Positions 8,629 through 17,500 of a stretch of DNA of 64,000 nucleotides are shown one piece after another. Position numbers and translations under genes: made by a program. Location of the stretch: contig NZ_CP136520.1 of the NCBI RefSeq assembly GCF_032813545.1, forward strand, positions 5,388,001-5,452,000, read 5' to 3'. Numbering within the stretch: position 1 is the first letter of the stretch; the number at the start of each line of letters is the position of its first letter. Source of the stretch: Nodosilinea sp. E11 (GTDB lineage: Bacteria > Cyanobacteriota > Cyanobacteriia > Phormidesmidales > Phormidesmidaceae). The notes under the pieces are model-generated. The model was not told where the DNA came from. It saw only the letters and a list, made by a program, of their open reading frames with translations, and did no database searches.

Positions 8629-9331
8629 GGGCAGCTCCAGCGATCGCGGGCAGGTCGGCGAAGTAGCGCTTAACAAAAATGTTTTCGCGGAAGGTAATGT
8701 CGAGAATCGTCTCTAGATCCTCGGCATCGATTTCGTAGTAGGCCAGGTATTGTTCAACGCTATCCAACCCCTCCTCGGCGTGGCGAATATCGACCTCAGA
8801 ATGGTGGTCAAACCAGACCAGACTTTCCGAGGGCAGGCTGCGATGAACCTTCAAGGCTTTACCGATTCGGCTGGCCAGACGAGAAAGCATCCACTCAAAG
8901 CAGGTCACCTCTAAAAGCACCGACAGCCCCAGCTCCTGCATGGTGCCAAACAGCAGCGGATCGGTACAGAGCTGGCGAATTTGGGCCTGGGCCGCCTCAG
9001 CTAAACTCGTCTGGCGATCGCGATCAAACCCCGCCGCCGTCGCCAGTTGATACAGCAGATCGGGGTGGCAGATCGCCACCTGATCTAGCCCCAGTTCTTC
9101 CAGCAAATTGTGTTTGATCTGGGGCGCAGCCTCGGGCGGGGCCACCGCATAGAGAAAGGCCAAAATCTGCGGACTCTTCAGGTGAGTTTGGCAGAGGTTA
9201 ACGATAAAGGCATCGTACTCTTGCCGGGAGGCCTGCCCCTGCTCCAGACGCTGAAACCAGGGGGAGTCTGCAAAGGCCTGCACCTGGTCTGCATATTGGG
9301 TTTCAATTAAGGAACGAATCGCCTGCGCCAT
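8615..9331 (-). CDS. Heme-oxygenase-like diiron (iron-containing redox enzyme) family protein
   Basis: 238 residues, all helical, of the TenA/PqqC/heme-oxygenase-like fold. The likely metal ligands are Glu79 (NLLEELG), His89, Glu141 (LLEVTCFEW) and the C-terminal signature H-x3-D-x2-H in HSEVDIRH (His177, Asp181, His184). That signature is shared with characterised HDO enzymes such as CADD and UndA, which use a diiron centre and O2. The specific reaction is unknown: decarboxylation, N-oxygenation and self-sacrificing chemistry all occur in the superfamily. It is the first gene of the operon running to 3531. A second HDO domain is encoded nearby, fused to a KAS III (11246-13168). Confidence 0.82.
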   Translation of the reverse strand: MAQAIRSLIETQYADQVQAFADSPWFQRLEQGQASRQEYDAFIVNLCQTHLKSPQILAFLYAVAPPEAAPQIKHNLLEELGLDQVAICHPDLLYQLATAAGFDRDRQTSLAEAAQAQIRQLCTDPLLFGTMQELGLSVLLEVTCFEWMLSRLASRIGKALKVHRSLPSESLVWFDHHSEVDIRHAEEGLDSVEQYLAYYEIDAEDLETILDITFRENIFVKRYFADLPAIAGAAHENR

Positions 9332-9386
9332 CGTAAACCTTTCTTACTAGGGGGCATCAAAACCGAGCTTTGTCACAGCCTTGAAG

Positions 9387-9995
9387 CTATTCGAGGTATT
9401 GCAGAGACCCTAGGACTTCGTTCGCTGTCTCTGGGGCAAGCCTGGTGCAGCCTGGGTCGTCGAGGGTCAGACTGGCCACTCGGTAGTAGGCGCGATCGCC
9501 CCTAATCCAGTCTGAGAACAGAATGGGCTCTGGAAAGCCCTCTAGCTCGTTGCCGCCGTCGCTCCAAAACAGCTGATAGGTGTAGTCTTCCATGTCTTCT
9601 AGGGGCTGAGTGAAGGCGGGGAGCAGGGCATCTGTTTGATGTTCAGGCACCGGGCCGCCAAAGCCCCCCATCGCGGCTTCGACTTCAAAGCAGATCTGAT
9701 TGCCGGTGTTGGGGTCAACATGACGGTAGCCAATCACATACCCACCAGAGAACGCGTCGTCTGAAACGACGGGCGTAACATCTAGACTGGTGGCCTCAAA
9801 GCCAGGGGGAACCTCGGTGGGCACCGCCACGGGAATGCCTGCATACTGGAGTGATGCAACCTGCTGGGGGGAAAGCTTAGCCTGAGCCGCTCTATCATTC
9901 TGGCTCTCAGCCGTCTGGCCCAGGGCGGCAACAAGGATGACTGCAAGGCTGGTGACTGCAAAGCTGGCAATGGAGTAGACCTTCGGTGTTCTCAT
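9387..9995 (-). CDS. Secreted protein of unknown function
   Basis: 202 residues. The first 30 (KVYSIASFAVTSLAVILVAALGQTAES) form a signal peptide, with cleavage likely after AALGQ or nearby. The mature part is acidic, with alternating short strands (GYVIGYRHVDPNTGNQICFEVEAAMGGFGGP, YRVASLTLDDPGC). It ends ANEVLGSLQYLE, a pattern often seen in cyanobacterial extracytoplasmic proteins. Two cysteines could form a disulfide. I do not recognise the family. It is transcribed in the same direction as the five-gene operon, 55 bases ahead of it, but its content does not tie it to that pathway. Confidence 0.65.
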   Translation of the reverse strand: MRTPKVYSIASFAVTSLAVILVAALGQTAESQNDRAAQAKLSPQQVASLQYAGIPVAVPTEVPPGFEATSLDVTPVVSDDAFSGGYVIGYRHVDPNTGNQICFEVEAAMGGFGGPVPEHQTDALLPAFTQPLEDMEDYTYQLFWSDGGNELEGFPEPILFSDWIRGDRAYYRVASLTLDDPGCTRLAPETANEVLGSLQYLE

Positions 9996-10298
9996 GGCAG
10001 GCGGCAGGCTCAGGAGTAAAGACCAAGATCTACTTCAAGCTAAGGGAAGCTAATTCCGGAGATTGCCCATTTATCCATGACCCAATTGCCCGCAGCACAG
10101 GGATTACCTACGAAAGAATCTGGATAGTTTAATTCCAGTAGCAATCTGCCATTAGCAGACTCGGCGATTTCATTGGTGTCGGCTTTTTTAGGCGTGGCTA
10201 CTTCTAATACCCTAACCTGTTGCAGTTTTAAGCCAGAGGTGTATTGTTATCAGCAAAACCTCCTATTGGCGGCAGTTGCCCCGTGCTCATGGTCTAGG
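9996..10298. other. Intergenic, nothing recognised
   Basis: About 300 bases between the secreted-protein gene and the end of the 316-codon gene. A short plus-strand frame here has no recognisable content and runs into the antisense of the neighbouring gene. The promoter of the secreted-protein gene should be near 10000-10100. Confidence 0.4.
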
Positions 10299-11249
10299 TT
10301 ATGGCAGATCGAGGGCGATCGCAGATGGCGCATTAGGGAGCGTCTCCAGCGCTGCTTGATCTTGCCTTCCCTGGGCTTGGGCCGCCGCTAGCTCTAGGTA
10401 GCGGTGTAAGTACTCCGTAGTTAAGCCATGGAGCAGCAGCGCCCGAGCTGCTGAAAATGGACTATTGGGGGCCAATGGGTGGCGGTTGCTAATCACAGGA
10501 TTCCAGCGATAGTCGCCGGTAATCGCGCTGACATAGCAGCCAAAGTTTTCGTCGAATTGTAGAGACAGCACCGCCCGTTCAAACTCTTTAGTAGTCAAAC
10601 ACAGGGAGTAAAACACCTTGAATAGCTCAATCGCAGATTCTAGGTCTAAAATTTGGTGCCAGCGGCGGGTGAAGTCGATCTGAGGCTGCACCGGCTGAAT
10701 GCTGTCGAAGCAAACTCCTCGCTGCTGCACCTGGGCAATCCAGTCTGGGTTGTGGGCTTGGGCCTGATAATAGTCGTAGACAAAGTTATACAGAATCAAA
10801 TCATGTTCAAGGAAGGCATTATTGGCCAAATCTGCCACAGTCTGGGGATATAGCTGAGACTTAGGAATGGTGCGATCGGGGCCATTGTCGATTAGAAAAT
10901 TAACCACATTAGAGCCTAGCCCCAGGTGCCGCACAATCAGATAGCAGGCTTCTGGCTGCACCCAGGTTTTGAGAAACCAAGCTGCGCTCCGGTGCATGAG
11001 GCCGTAGGCTTTGAACTCAAAGGGAATCAGCCGTTTTAAAATCAAAATTAGCCCTAGCAGCAGATTAGCAATGAGCCGAATTGGGTTGAGCAAATAGACT
11101 CGGCTAAAACTACGCAAGTCATTGACCATATGGCCTTTGGCAATTGGGTCGAGCGGAATCGCTTGATCAAGATACAGTACATCCCACCCGTCAGGATCGA
11201 GGCGGTTATAAGGTTGAGGTTGATAGAAAGTCATGGGTAAATGAATCAA
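10299..11249 (-). CDS. Uncharacterised helical protein coupled to a KAS III-HDO gene
   Basis: 316 residues, mainly helical, with one strong hydrophobic segment (about residues 53-77, LNPIRLIANLLLGLILILKRLIPF) that may sit in or on the membrane. His/Glu-rich helices include QPEACYLIVRHLGLGSN, AFLEHDLILYNFVYDYY, LTTKEFERAVLSLQFDENFG and LLLHGLTTEYLHRYLE. They are suggestive of, but do not prove, a metal-binding bundle. I do not recognise the family. The start overlaps the stop of the KAS III-HDO gene by 4 bases (ATGA), strong evidence for joint synthesis and a shared process. An ATG six codons further in (MTFYQ) is an alternative start. Confidence 0.65.
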   Translation of the reverse strand: MIHLPMTFYQPQPYNRLDPDGWDVLYLDQAIPLDPIAKGHMVNDLRSFSRVYLLNPIRLIANLLLGLILILKRLIPFEFKAYGLMHRSAAWFLKTWVQPEACYLIVRHLGLGSNVVNFLIDNGPDRTIPKSQLYPQTVADLANNAFLEHDLILYNFVYDYYQAQAHNPDWIAQVQQRGVCFDSIQPVQPQIDFTRRWHQILDLESAIELFKVFYSLCLTTKEFERAVLSLQFDENFGCYVSAITGDYRWNPVISNRHPLAPNSPFSAARALLLHGLTTEYLHRYLELAAAQAQGRQDQAALETLPNAPSAIALDLP

Positions 11250-13168
11250 TCAATTTCTTCAAGTTGGAGCCGATAGAGCCGCGCCGTAACCTGAGCTGTT
11301 TTCACAATTCGAGCAGCAATCTCAGCCGTAATCCACTCTGCCTGAAAGATCGCGTTGAGCTTATCCGTATGGCTGTCGTCGTTCTCGCTGTGATAGGCCA
11401 AAAAAGAAACCTGATCCCTTGTGAGCTTCAACTGCTGCTGAATTTGCTCTGCCCATCGTCTTGCCAAGCGGCTGCCCAAACCCTCAATAATGAACATGCT
11501 GCCGATTAAATCCACCGGATTTAACTGAGACGCTCGGTGAAAAATGAACGCAGATAGGGCCTCGCTGCCCAGATTTTGCTCAGCATTGACGATATCTGTT
11601 AAGGTACCCCCCACGGCTACATAGTTATGCTCTAGCATCTGAAAATCCCGGTGCTCTGCCTGTGCATGGCCAATAAAGTGCGATCGCACCTGAAAATTCT
11701 CCATATTCGACGCCGCCCGAGCAATCCAGCGCGCCCCTTCCACCACCTGAGGCCGCAAATTCCGCAGCAGCGCCTGGTAGCTGTCGAGGGTAAACTCACC
11801 GCGATTTAGCTGACGAATTAACGGCACTGACTGCAACTGACGCTCAAACTCCAGCCAAGTCAGCGTTAACTGTCGTAGCAGTTCGGCATGAATATCTGAC
11901 CCAGCTGGGGTCGCTGATGCATCAGTTAACCCCCACTCACCAGTCTCCAAATTTGGCTTTACCCCAGCCTGCGAGCCAAGGTCCTCCCCTGAATGCTCAA
12001 GCGCCGGGTGAGCAGCGAAAACTGACGGTGCTGCCGCCGTCCCATCCACGACTGTCAGCTTGAGATAGGCCGTGGTGAAGCGGCCACTCTCGGGCACAAA
12101 GCAAAAGATCGTCTGTCCCGGTTGGAGCTTGCCGCTGTGGAACAGTTCTTCCAGCATTAAATAAATTGAGGCACAGCCGGTATTGCCCTTGGTGTAGAGG
12201 TTCGTGAACCAGCGCTCCTCGGGAATCATGGCGTTGGCCTTTTCCAGCAACTCCACAATCTGACTGCGGAAAAAGTGAGAGGAATAGTGGCACAGCAACC
12301 AGTCAATGTCCGCCGGGTGAATTCGCCCCGCTTCAATTAGCCGCAGCCAGCCTTCCACCCCCAGTTGCACCACCTGGTCTAGCAACCGAATATTTTGCCG
12401 TAGGTGGGTTGCCCCCGCCGCTGCCGCATCGGCCACACTAGGGTAGTCCATCCAGCTTTGGGTTCCCTGGGCGCTGTCTACCCCGGCATACATGCACACC
12501 GGATGGGAATTAGCGTGGGATACCAGCTCAATCCAGTCCAGTCGCAGGCTGAGGCCCTCAGTATTGGGACGATTTCGCAGCACCATAGCTCCGGCCCCAT
12601 CCGACAGCATCCAGCGCAGAAACTCAGTGTCAAAGGGCATAGCCTTACCCGCCCGGATATCGGGCTGGGATTCAAACTGGGTGTGCTTGAACAGGCGCGA
12701 AGCCGACTCCGATGCCACCGCCACGGCGCAGCGCTTTTGGCCCTGGCTGATCTGAGCCGCTGCATATTTCAGTGCTGCTACCCCGGCACAGCACACCCCT
12801 TGATGGCTGGTGGCTTCTAGGGGCGAAAACTCTGGCAGTTCTCCATGCACCATGCTGGCAAAGCCCGGTACTAGTAAGTCGGGCCAGGTGGTAGCAGCAC
12901 AAAGCAAATCTACCATTGCCGGATCTAGGTGGGCGTTATCTAGGGCATTCCGCACTGCCGCTGCCGCCATTTGATGGTTGCGATGGGTGGTTTGCTGCTG
13001 CTGGTCGAGGGCGTAGTGGCGTTGGCGAATGCCGTTGCTGGCCAAAATCCGGCGCTTAACCTTGGAGGGCTTGCCGTTGATTAAGCCGAGGTAGGCTTCC
13101 ATCTGGTCGTTGTCAATCGGTTCCCCCGGCAAAAACTTGCCGAGGTGGGTGATGTAGGTCTGTGACAT
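11246..13168 (-). CDS. Beta-ketoacyl-ACP synthase III fused to a heme-oxygenase-like diiron domain
   Basis: 640 residues from MSQTYITHLG. Residues 1-375 are a KAS III thiolase-fold protein with the nucleophile in GVCCAG (Cys127), a His in CHYSSHFF (about 294) and Asn329 in KGNTGCAS, giving the full Cys-His-Asn triad. A linker of roughly 50 residues follows. Residues 430-640 form a helical HDO domain with E490-x6-H497 (MENFQVRSH), Glu562 (IIEGLG) and H593-x3-D597-x2-H600. That gives six ligands in the CADD-type spacing. The fusion implies that a condensed or transferred acyl chain is passed to an oxygen-using diiron site. I chose the ATG at 13168 because the longer frame to 13231 adds a leader foreign to the KAS family. 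The next gene overlaps by 4 bases. Confidence 0.85.
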   Translation of the reverse strand: MSQTYITHLGKFLPGEPIDNDQMEAYLGLINGKPSKVKRRILASNGIRQRHYALDQQQQTTHRNHQMAAAAVRNALDNAHLDPAMVDLLCAATTWPDLLVPGFASMVHGELPEFSPLEATSHQGVCCAGVAALKYAAAQISQGQKRCAVAVASESASRLFKHTQFESQPDIRAGKAMPFDTEFLRWMLSDGAGAMVLRNRPNTEGLSLRLDWIELVSHANSHPVCMYAGVDSAQGTQSWMDYPSVADAAAAGATHLRQNIRLLDQVVQLGVEGWLRLIEAGRIHPADIDWLLCHYSSHFFRSQIVELLEKANAMIPEERWFTNLYTKGNTGCASIYLMLEELFHSGKLQPGQTIFCFVPESGRFTTAYLKLTVVDGTAAAPSVFAAHPALEHSGEDLGSQAGVKPNLETGEWGLTDASATPAGSDIHAELLRQLTLTWLEFERQLQSVPLIRQLNRGEFTLDSYQALLRNLRPQVVEGARWIARAASNMENFQVRSHFIGHAQAEHRDFQMLEHNYVAVGGTLTDIVNAEQNLGSEALSAFIFHRASQLNPVDLIGSMFIIEGLGSRLARRWAEQIQQQLKLTRDQVSFLAYHSENDDSHTDKLNAIFQAEWITAEIAARIVKTAQVTARLYRLQLEEID

Positions 13169-13240
13169 GGGAAAAACCAAAGAAAAGAGAGTAGCAAGCC
13201 GCAAAACAAGCCGTCGTCGCGAAAAGGCCAATCCTTGTTT

Positions 13241-13343
13241 TATAGCTGTAGCCAGTTCGGTTAAGACATGTCTCCTAAGAACGTTTGAACATTCGAACGT
13301 TTCTAGGGTTTCTGGATGTCCTAACCCAAGTGACTATGGCTAT
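13241..13343. repeat. MITE-like palindromic repeat, copy B
   Basis: About 103 bp, the reverse complement of the copy at 3371-3475 with few differences. It begins TATAGCTGTAGCC and ends TGACTATGGCTAT, with AACGTT-rich palindromes in the centre. It lies just upstream of the KAS III-HDO gene, so it may affect that promoter. Together with copy A it brackets the 3.5-13.2 kb region in inverted orientation. Confidence 0.75.
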
Positions 13344-13579
13344 CAATGCCCTTGGTTACGAAATTAAGCGTTCTTTGGCTTGTATGACAGTTGGCTGTGA
13401 CACTTGCGGGGCTGTCGAACCGATCTGTCCTACCTCGTGAAGGTGCCCTTCTTCGTGGGTCGGTCCTTCGTTTTCCCTGGCCGCGATCCTCAGCTTGGCA
13501 GAAACTACTGGATAAACCCCTTGGTTTTCTGCTTGTCTTCCGATTGGCTTAGACAGTCATTCTCTACCTGGGGCAAGCG
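13344..13579. other. Intergenic, nothing recognised
   Basis: Spacer between the palindromic repeat and the 2H phosphoesterase gene. No convincing gene; a short plus-strand frame has no recognisable content. Confidence 0.4.
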
Positions 13580-14086
13580 CTATTGGGCAAAGCAAAATTC
13601 TTTGGCTAACTCCCACGGCCCTCGTTGGTAATACCACAACAGCAGGCCTTCTCCCCATCCCGTTATGGGTTGCCACTGTGCGTCCAGTTCGGCGTGTAGC
13701 TGGCGGGCTGTGGCGGGTTCTACTTTGTTTTGAATTGTGATGTGCGGGCGGTAGCCCTGGCGATCTTGAGGGATGAGCCAGGCGTCCCAGGCGATCGCCA
13801 GGGTTTTGTGTAATTGCATCAGCGCTGGGGAACTCACGTTGATGGCGACGCCGTTGCCCAGAAACTGGAGCGAGGGCAGGGAAACAGGAAAGTGTCGTGT
13901 CTGAGCACACAGGGTTTGCAAACTGTGAGAAATAGCCGATTCTTGATCGCCCGGTAACTGGTGAAACAGAATAACGTGGGCCGGGACGACATTCCGCTCT
14001 GGGGGAAAGTACTGCTGGCGTAACCTGTTTACTTGCTCGAAAGTGGTTTGGTCTAACTTCAGCGTCAAAATCAGAGGAGTACTCAT
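13580..14086 (-). CDS. 2'-5' RNA ligase-like 2H phosphoesterase
   Basis: 168 residues. Two H-x-[IT]-x motifs mark the 2H fold: HVILF (around residue 37) and HITIQ (around residue 115). The spacing of about 78 residues is normal for the family. The second is preceded by RQGYRPH, also typical. Such proteins act on 2',3'-cyclic phosphates or related nucleotides, including in RNA repair or tRNA-derived fragments. The cellular substrate here is unknown. It stands alone on the minus strand, divergent from the small plus-strand frame at 14109. Confidence 0.78.
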   Translation of the reverse strand: MSTPLILTLKLDQTTFEQVNRLRQQYFPPERNVVPAHVILFHQLPGDQESAISHSLQTLCAQTRHFPVSLPSLQFLGNGVAINVSSPALMQLHKTLAIAWDAWLIPQDRQGYRPHITIQNKVEPATARQLHAELDAQWQPITGWGEGLLLWYYQRGPWELAKEFCFAQ

Positions 14087-14108
14087 TATTTAAGGAACAC
14101 AGAGAACG

Positions 14109-14474
14109 ATGTATGGGGAGGTGAGGAATAATGCTCTCGCAGCAGAAGCTATTCCGAGTCCAACAACAGTCGAGACAATTACAGTTACTCTGACCCAAAA
14201 TGATGAACCCCCCGCTACGGTAAAGGCCTTTAATTACGCAATGCCCAATCTTCCCTTTGGGGTAATTGCTTTTGCTGTGCCGACTATTGATGCCGCATTA
14301 GCAGGGATGGAAGACGTTCAAAGCTTTGATGTAAAAATAAATGGTCAGTCTGTTGCTAACACCACGTGGCATAGTGGCCTCACGGTAAGAGATGAGTTTC
14401 GCAAGTGCTTGAATGGTCAACCTTATTCGGTCACGGATATTGACATCGTACCGGATCGTTTGCAAACGCCTTAG
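14109..14474 (+). CDS. Hypothetical protein
   Basis: 121 codons read as ordinary protein (ETITVTLTQNDEPPATVKAFNYAMPNLPFG, then DVKINGQSVANTTWHSGLTVRDEF). Codon use is more AT-rich than in the neighbours. No family recognised, no membrane segment and no convincing ribosome binding site. It starts 22 bases from the divergent phosphoesterase gene. It may be a small acquired gene or the 3' part of a longer one that was cut. Confidence 0.45.
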   Translation: MYGEVRNNALAAEAIPSPTTVETITVTLTQNDEPPATVKAFNYAMPNLPFGVIAFAVPTIDAALAGMEDVQSFDVKINGQSVANTTWHSGLTVRDEFRKCLNGQPYSVTDIDIVPDRLQTP

Positions 14475-14536
14475 GGCTAGACAATAGGGCCACAGGTGTA
14501 GCAAGGGTTCACGGGTCCATCGCACCGCCTCACCCC

Positions 14537-17500
14537 TCAGACCCTCTCCTCCAGCTTGGGCGTGAACTGCAGATACAGACAGGGAATCACGATCAGGGCA
14601 ATGCCGGTGGCGGCGATCAGGCCGAAGATGATGGTGCTACAGAGGGGCATCCAGCGGGGCGAGCTGAAGGCCAGGGGCACCAGGCCAATGATCGTGGTGA
14701 TGCTGGTGGTGAGAATCGGGCGCAGGCGATCGGACACGCCGTGGGCGGCGGCTTTTTGCACCGTCATGCCGTCCTGGCGGTAGGTATTCATGGTGTCTAC
14801 CATGACGATCGCATTGTTGACCACAATCCCCACCAGGGCGATGATGCCGATAAACGCCGTGAACGAAAACGGAATCCAGGCCAGGAAAAAGCCGCCGAAG
14901 GTGCCAATCAGCGCCAGGGGAATGGTCATCAAAATAATGATCGGCTGGCTAAAGGAGTTGAGCTGTAAGACCAGCACGGCGAACACCAAGAAGATTGCCA
15001 GCACCAGGGCCTGGCCCGCCGAGCCAAAGGTTTCGGCCTGGTCTTCGGCCTCGCCGGCAAAGGCGTAGCTGTAGCCCGTGGGCCAGGTGGCCTGGCTGTC
15101 TGCCAGCAGCGGCTCGGCATCGGCGAGAATTTCGCCTACCGTGCGGTTGGTGTTTTTGGCCAGCACCGTCACCGTGCGCTGACCGCCCCGGTGGGTGATC
15201 GACAGGGGCGATTGGCCCTGCACCGCCTCTACCACCGCGCCCGCCGGTACCACCGGCTGGTCGGGGTTGCTGCCAAAGAAGCGCACCAGCGACAGCTCAT
15301 CGCGACGGGTGGGGCCGCCGACGGTGCCCTGGCGCGAGGGCCAGGCGGTGCTTAGGCGAATGTCGATATCGTCCTGGTTGCCGCCGATGACAAACTGGCC
15401 GACTTCGGTGTCGGTCATGTAGTAGCGGGCCTGGGTGGCCAGTTCGTCTTCGTTGAGACCGTAGAAATCTAGCTCTGCTCGCCGGGGAATCAGCCGTAGG
15501 TCAGACTGGAGGTTGCCCAGGTTGTCGCGCACGTCGGTGGCCCCTGGCACTTGCCGCAGCAGGTTTTGCACCTGGTTGGAGAGCTGGCGCAGCTCGGTCA
15601 TATCGCTGCCGGTAATTTCGATTTGTATCGGGTCGCCCGCCCCGGTGGAGCTTTCGGTGCTCACCAGCAGGGTGGCACCAGGGTACTGGGCCAGGGACTG
15701 GTTTAGCTCAACCCGCAGGTCGTTGGCGATGGCTTGGGAGACTTGGTTGCGATCGCCTTCGGGCACCAAAATGCCAGAAAACCCCAGCAGGTAGCTGCCG
15801 GTAGTGGGCTGGAGGGTACCGGTACTGACCAGGGTGCTGCTCTGGCCCGCGTATTTGATCACGTTGTCGAAGTAGTCTTTTTGGCGCAGGGTCTCCCCCA
15901 GATCGTCGGCCACGGTTTGCGACACCGCCAGGGTGGTGTTGGGCGGCAGTTCGACGTTGATGCTCAGCTTGACGCTGTCTTCGTCGGGAAAGAACACCGT
16001 GGGAATTTGGCTAAAGGCCAGCGTAGCGGTGACAAACAACGTCAGGGCAAACAGCGTCCAGGCGCGGGCGGTGGTTTTGCTGCGCACGGTGTAGCGCAGG
16101 CTCCAGTGGACGAAGCGGGCCGAGGCAGTTTCGCTGAGGCGATCAACCCGAGACTTGCGGCGGTCTTTGATGTTGCCGAGCAGATAGCGGGAGAGGGGAA
16201 TGTCGATCAGCAGGGCGATCGCAAAGCTCAGCAGCAGGCAGATCACCGCCGTCAGCGGCAGCAGCCGAATGAACTTGCCCAGGGTGCCGCCGATGGCCAG
16301 CAGCGGTGTCATCGCCAAAATCGTGGTTAGCTGCCCGGCAAAGGCGGGGGCGGCGTAGGTTTTCACCGTCTTGAGGGCCGCCTGGTTAAAGCTCAGCCCC
16401 GAGGCAAAGATCGCCTCATGCATCCCCTCCATCATCAAAATAAACACATCCACCAGCATCCCCAGGGCCAGCACCATGCCGATCAGCACCATGTTGTTGA
16501 GGGTTGACCCCGTCAGCCACAGCACCGTCAGCGTGCCTAAAAAGGTCAGCGGAATCGATAGCCCGGCAATCAGCGCCTCCCGCCAGGAGAGAGCCACAAA
16601 CAGCACGGCAAACACCGCGATCATCGCCTGGATGGCATTGGTAAACAGGTTGCCGAGCTGCTCCCAGATCAGCTCTGAGTCGTCCGCCGTCACCGCATAG
16701 TCCATGCCGGGGGGCCAGAGGGTCGGGTCGCCCTGGGCGGCCTCTAGATCCGCCAGCACGCTATCGATCACCCGAATCGTGTCTTGCCCGGGCACCTTCT
16801 TGATCGAGACGCTGACCACCGAGGTATAGTCTGACCCGGCGATGCTGATCGCCGCCAGACTGGTCTCTGGCTCTAGCTCGCGGCGAATGTCGGCCAGCTC
16901 CGAGAGCCGCACCACGCGACCATCGAGTCGGGTGATGGGCAGATTCTGCAAGTCCTCTAGCTGCCGAAACCGACCGTAAAAGCGCACCTGGGTGCCAATG
17001 GCATCGCTTTCAATGTCGTCTAATGGCATGTCGCTGTTGGCGGTGCGCAGCCGATTCGCCACGGTCATCGGCGAAATGCCCAGACTGGTGAGCTGGTTGG
17101 GGTCCATCAGCACCTGCACGACTTCGTCGCGGGCACCACCCAGGTCAACCTCGGTCACCCCCGGCACCTTCTCCAGCCGATCTTGCAGCCGCTGGGCCGC
17201 CTGACTGAGAATGGCCGGGTCGAGGTCGCCAAACAGGGCCACGGTGAGAATGGGTGCATCGGTCACCGAGATCGCCTGCACCGAGGGCTGATCGGCCTCC
17301 CGAGGCAGGTTCGATTCGGCCCGAGACACGGCCTCTCGCAGCCGCTGAATCGACTGATCGACATCGGCATCGGCCCGAAATTCAACATTGATCAGCGAAA
17401 AGCCGCTAAAGGAGGCGCTGTCTAGGGTACTCACCCCCTCCACCGACTGAATTTCTTTTTCTAGCTCGTTGGTGACCTGTTGCTCAATGGTCTCGGGGTC

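Noticed and set aside
10173..10391. 72-codon plus-strand frame
   Set aside because: No family, second half is antisense to the 316-codon gene.
13404..13631. 75-codon plus-strand frame
   Set aside because: Spacer sequence without coding character; overlaps the end of the 2H phosphoesterase gene.
15734..16330. 198-codon plus-strand frame inside the RND permease gene
   Set aside because: Antisense shadow; His/Gly/Gln-rich with no family features.
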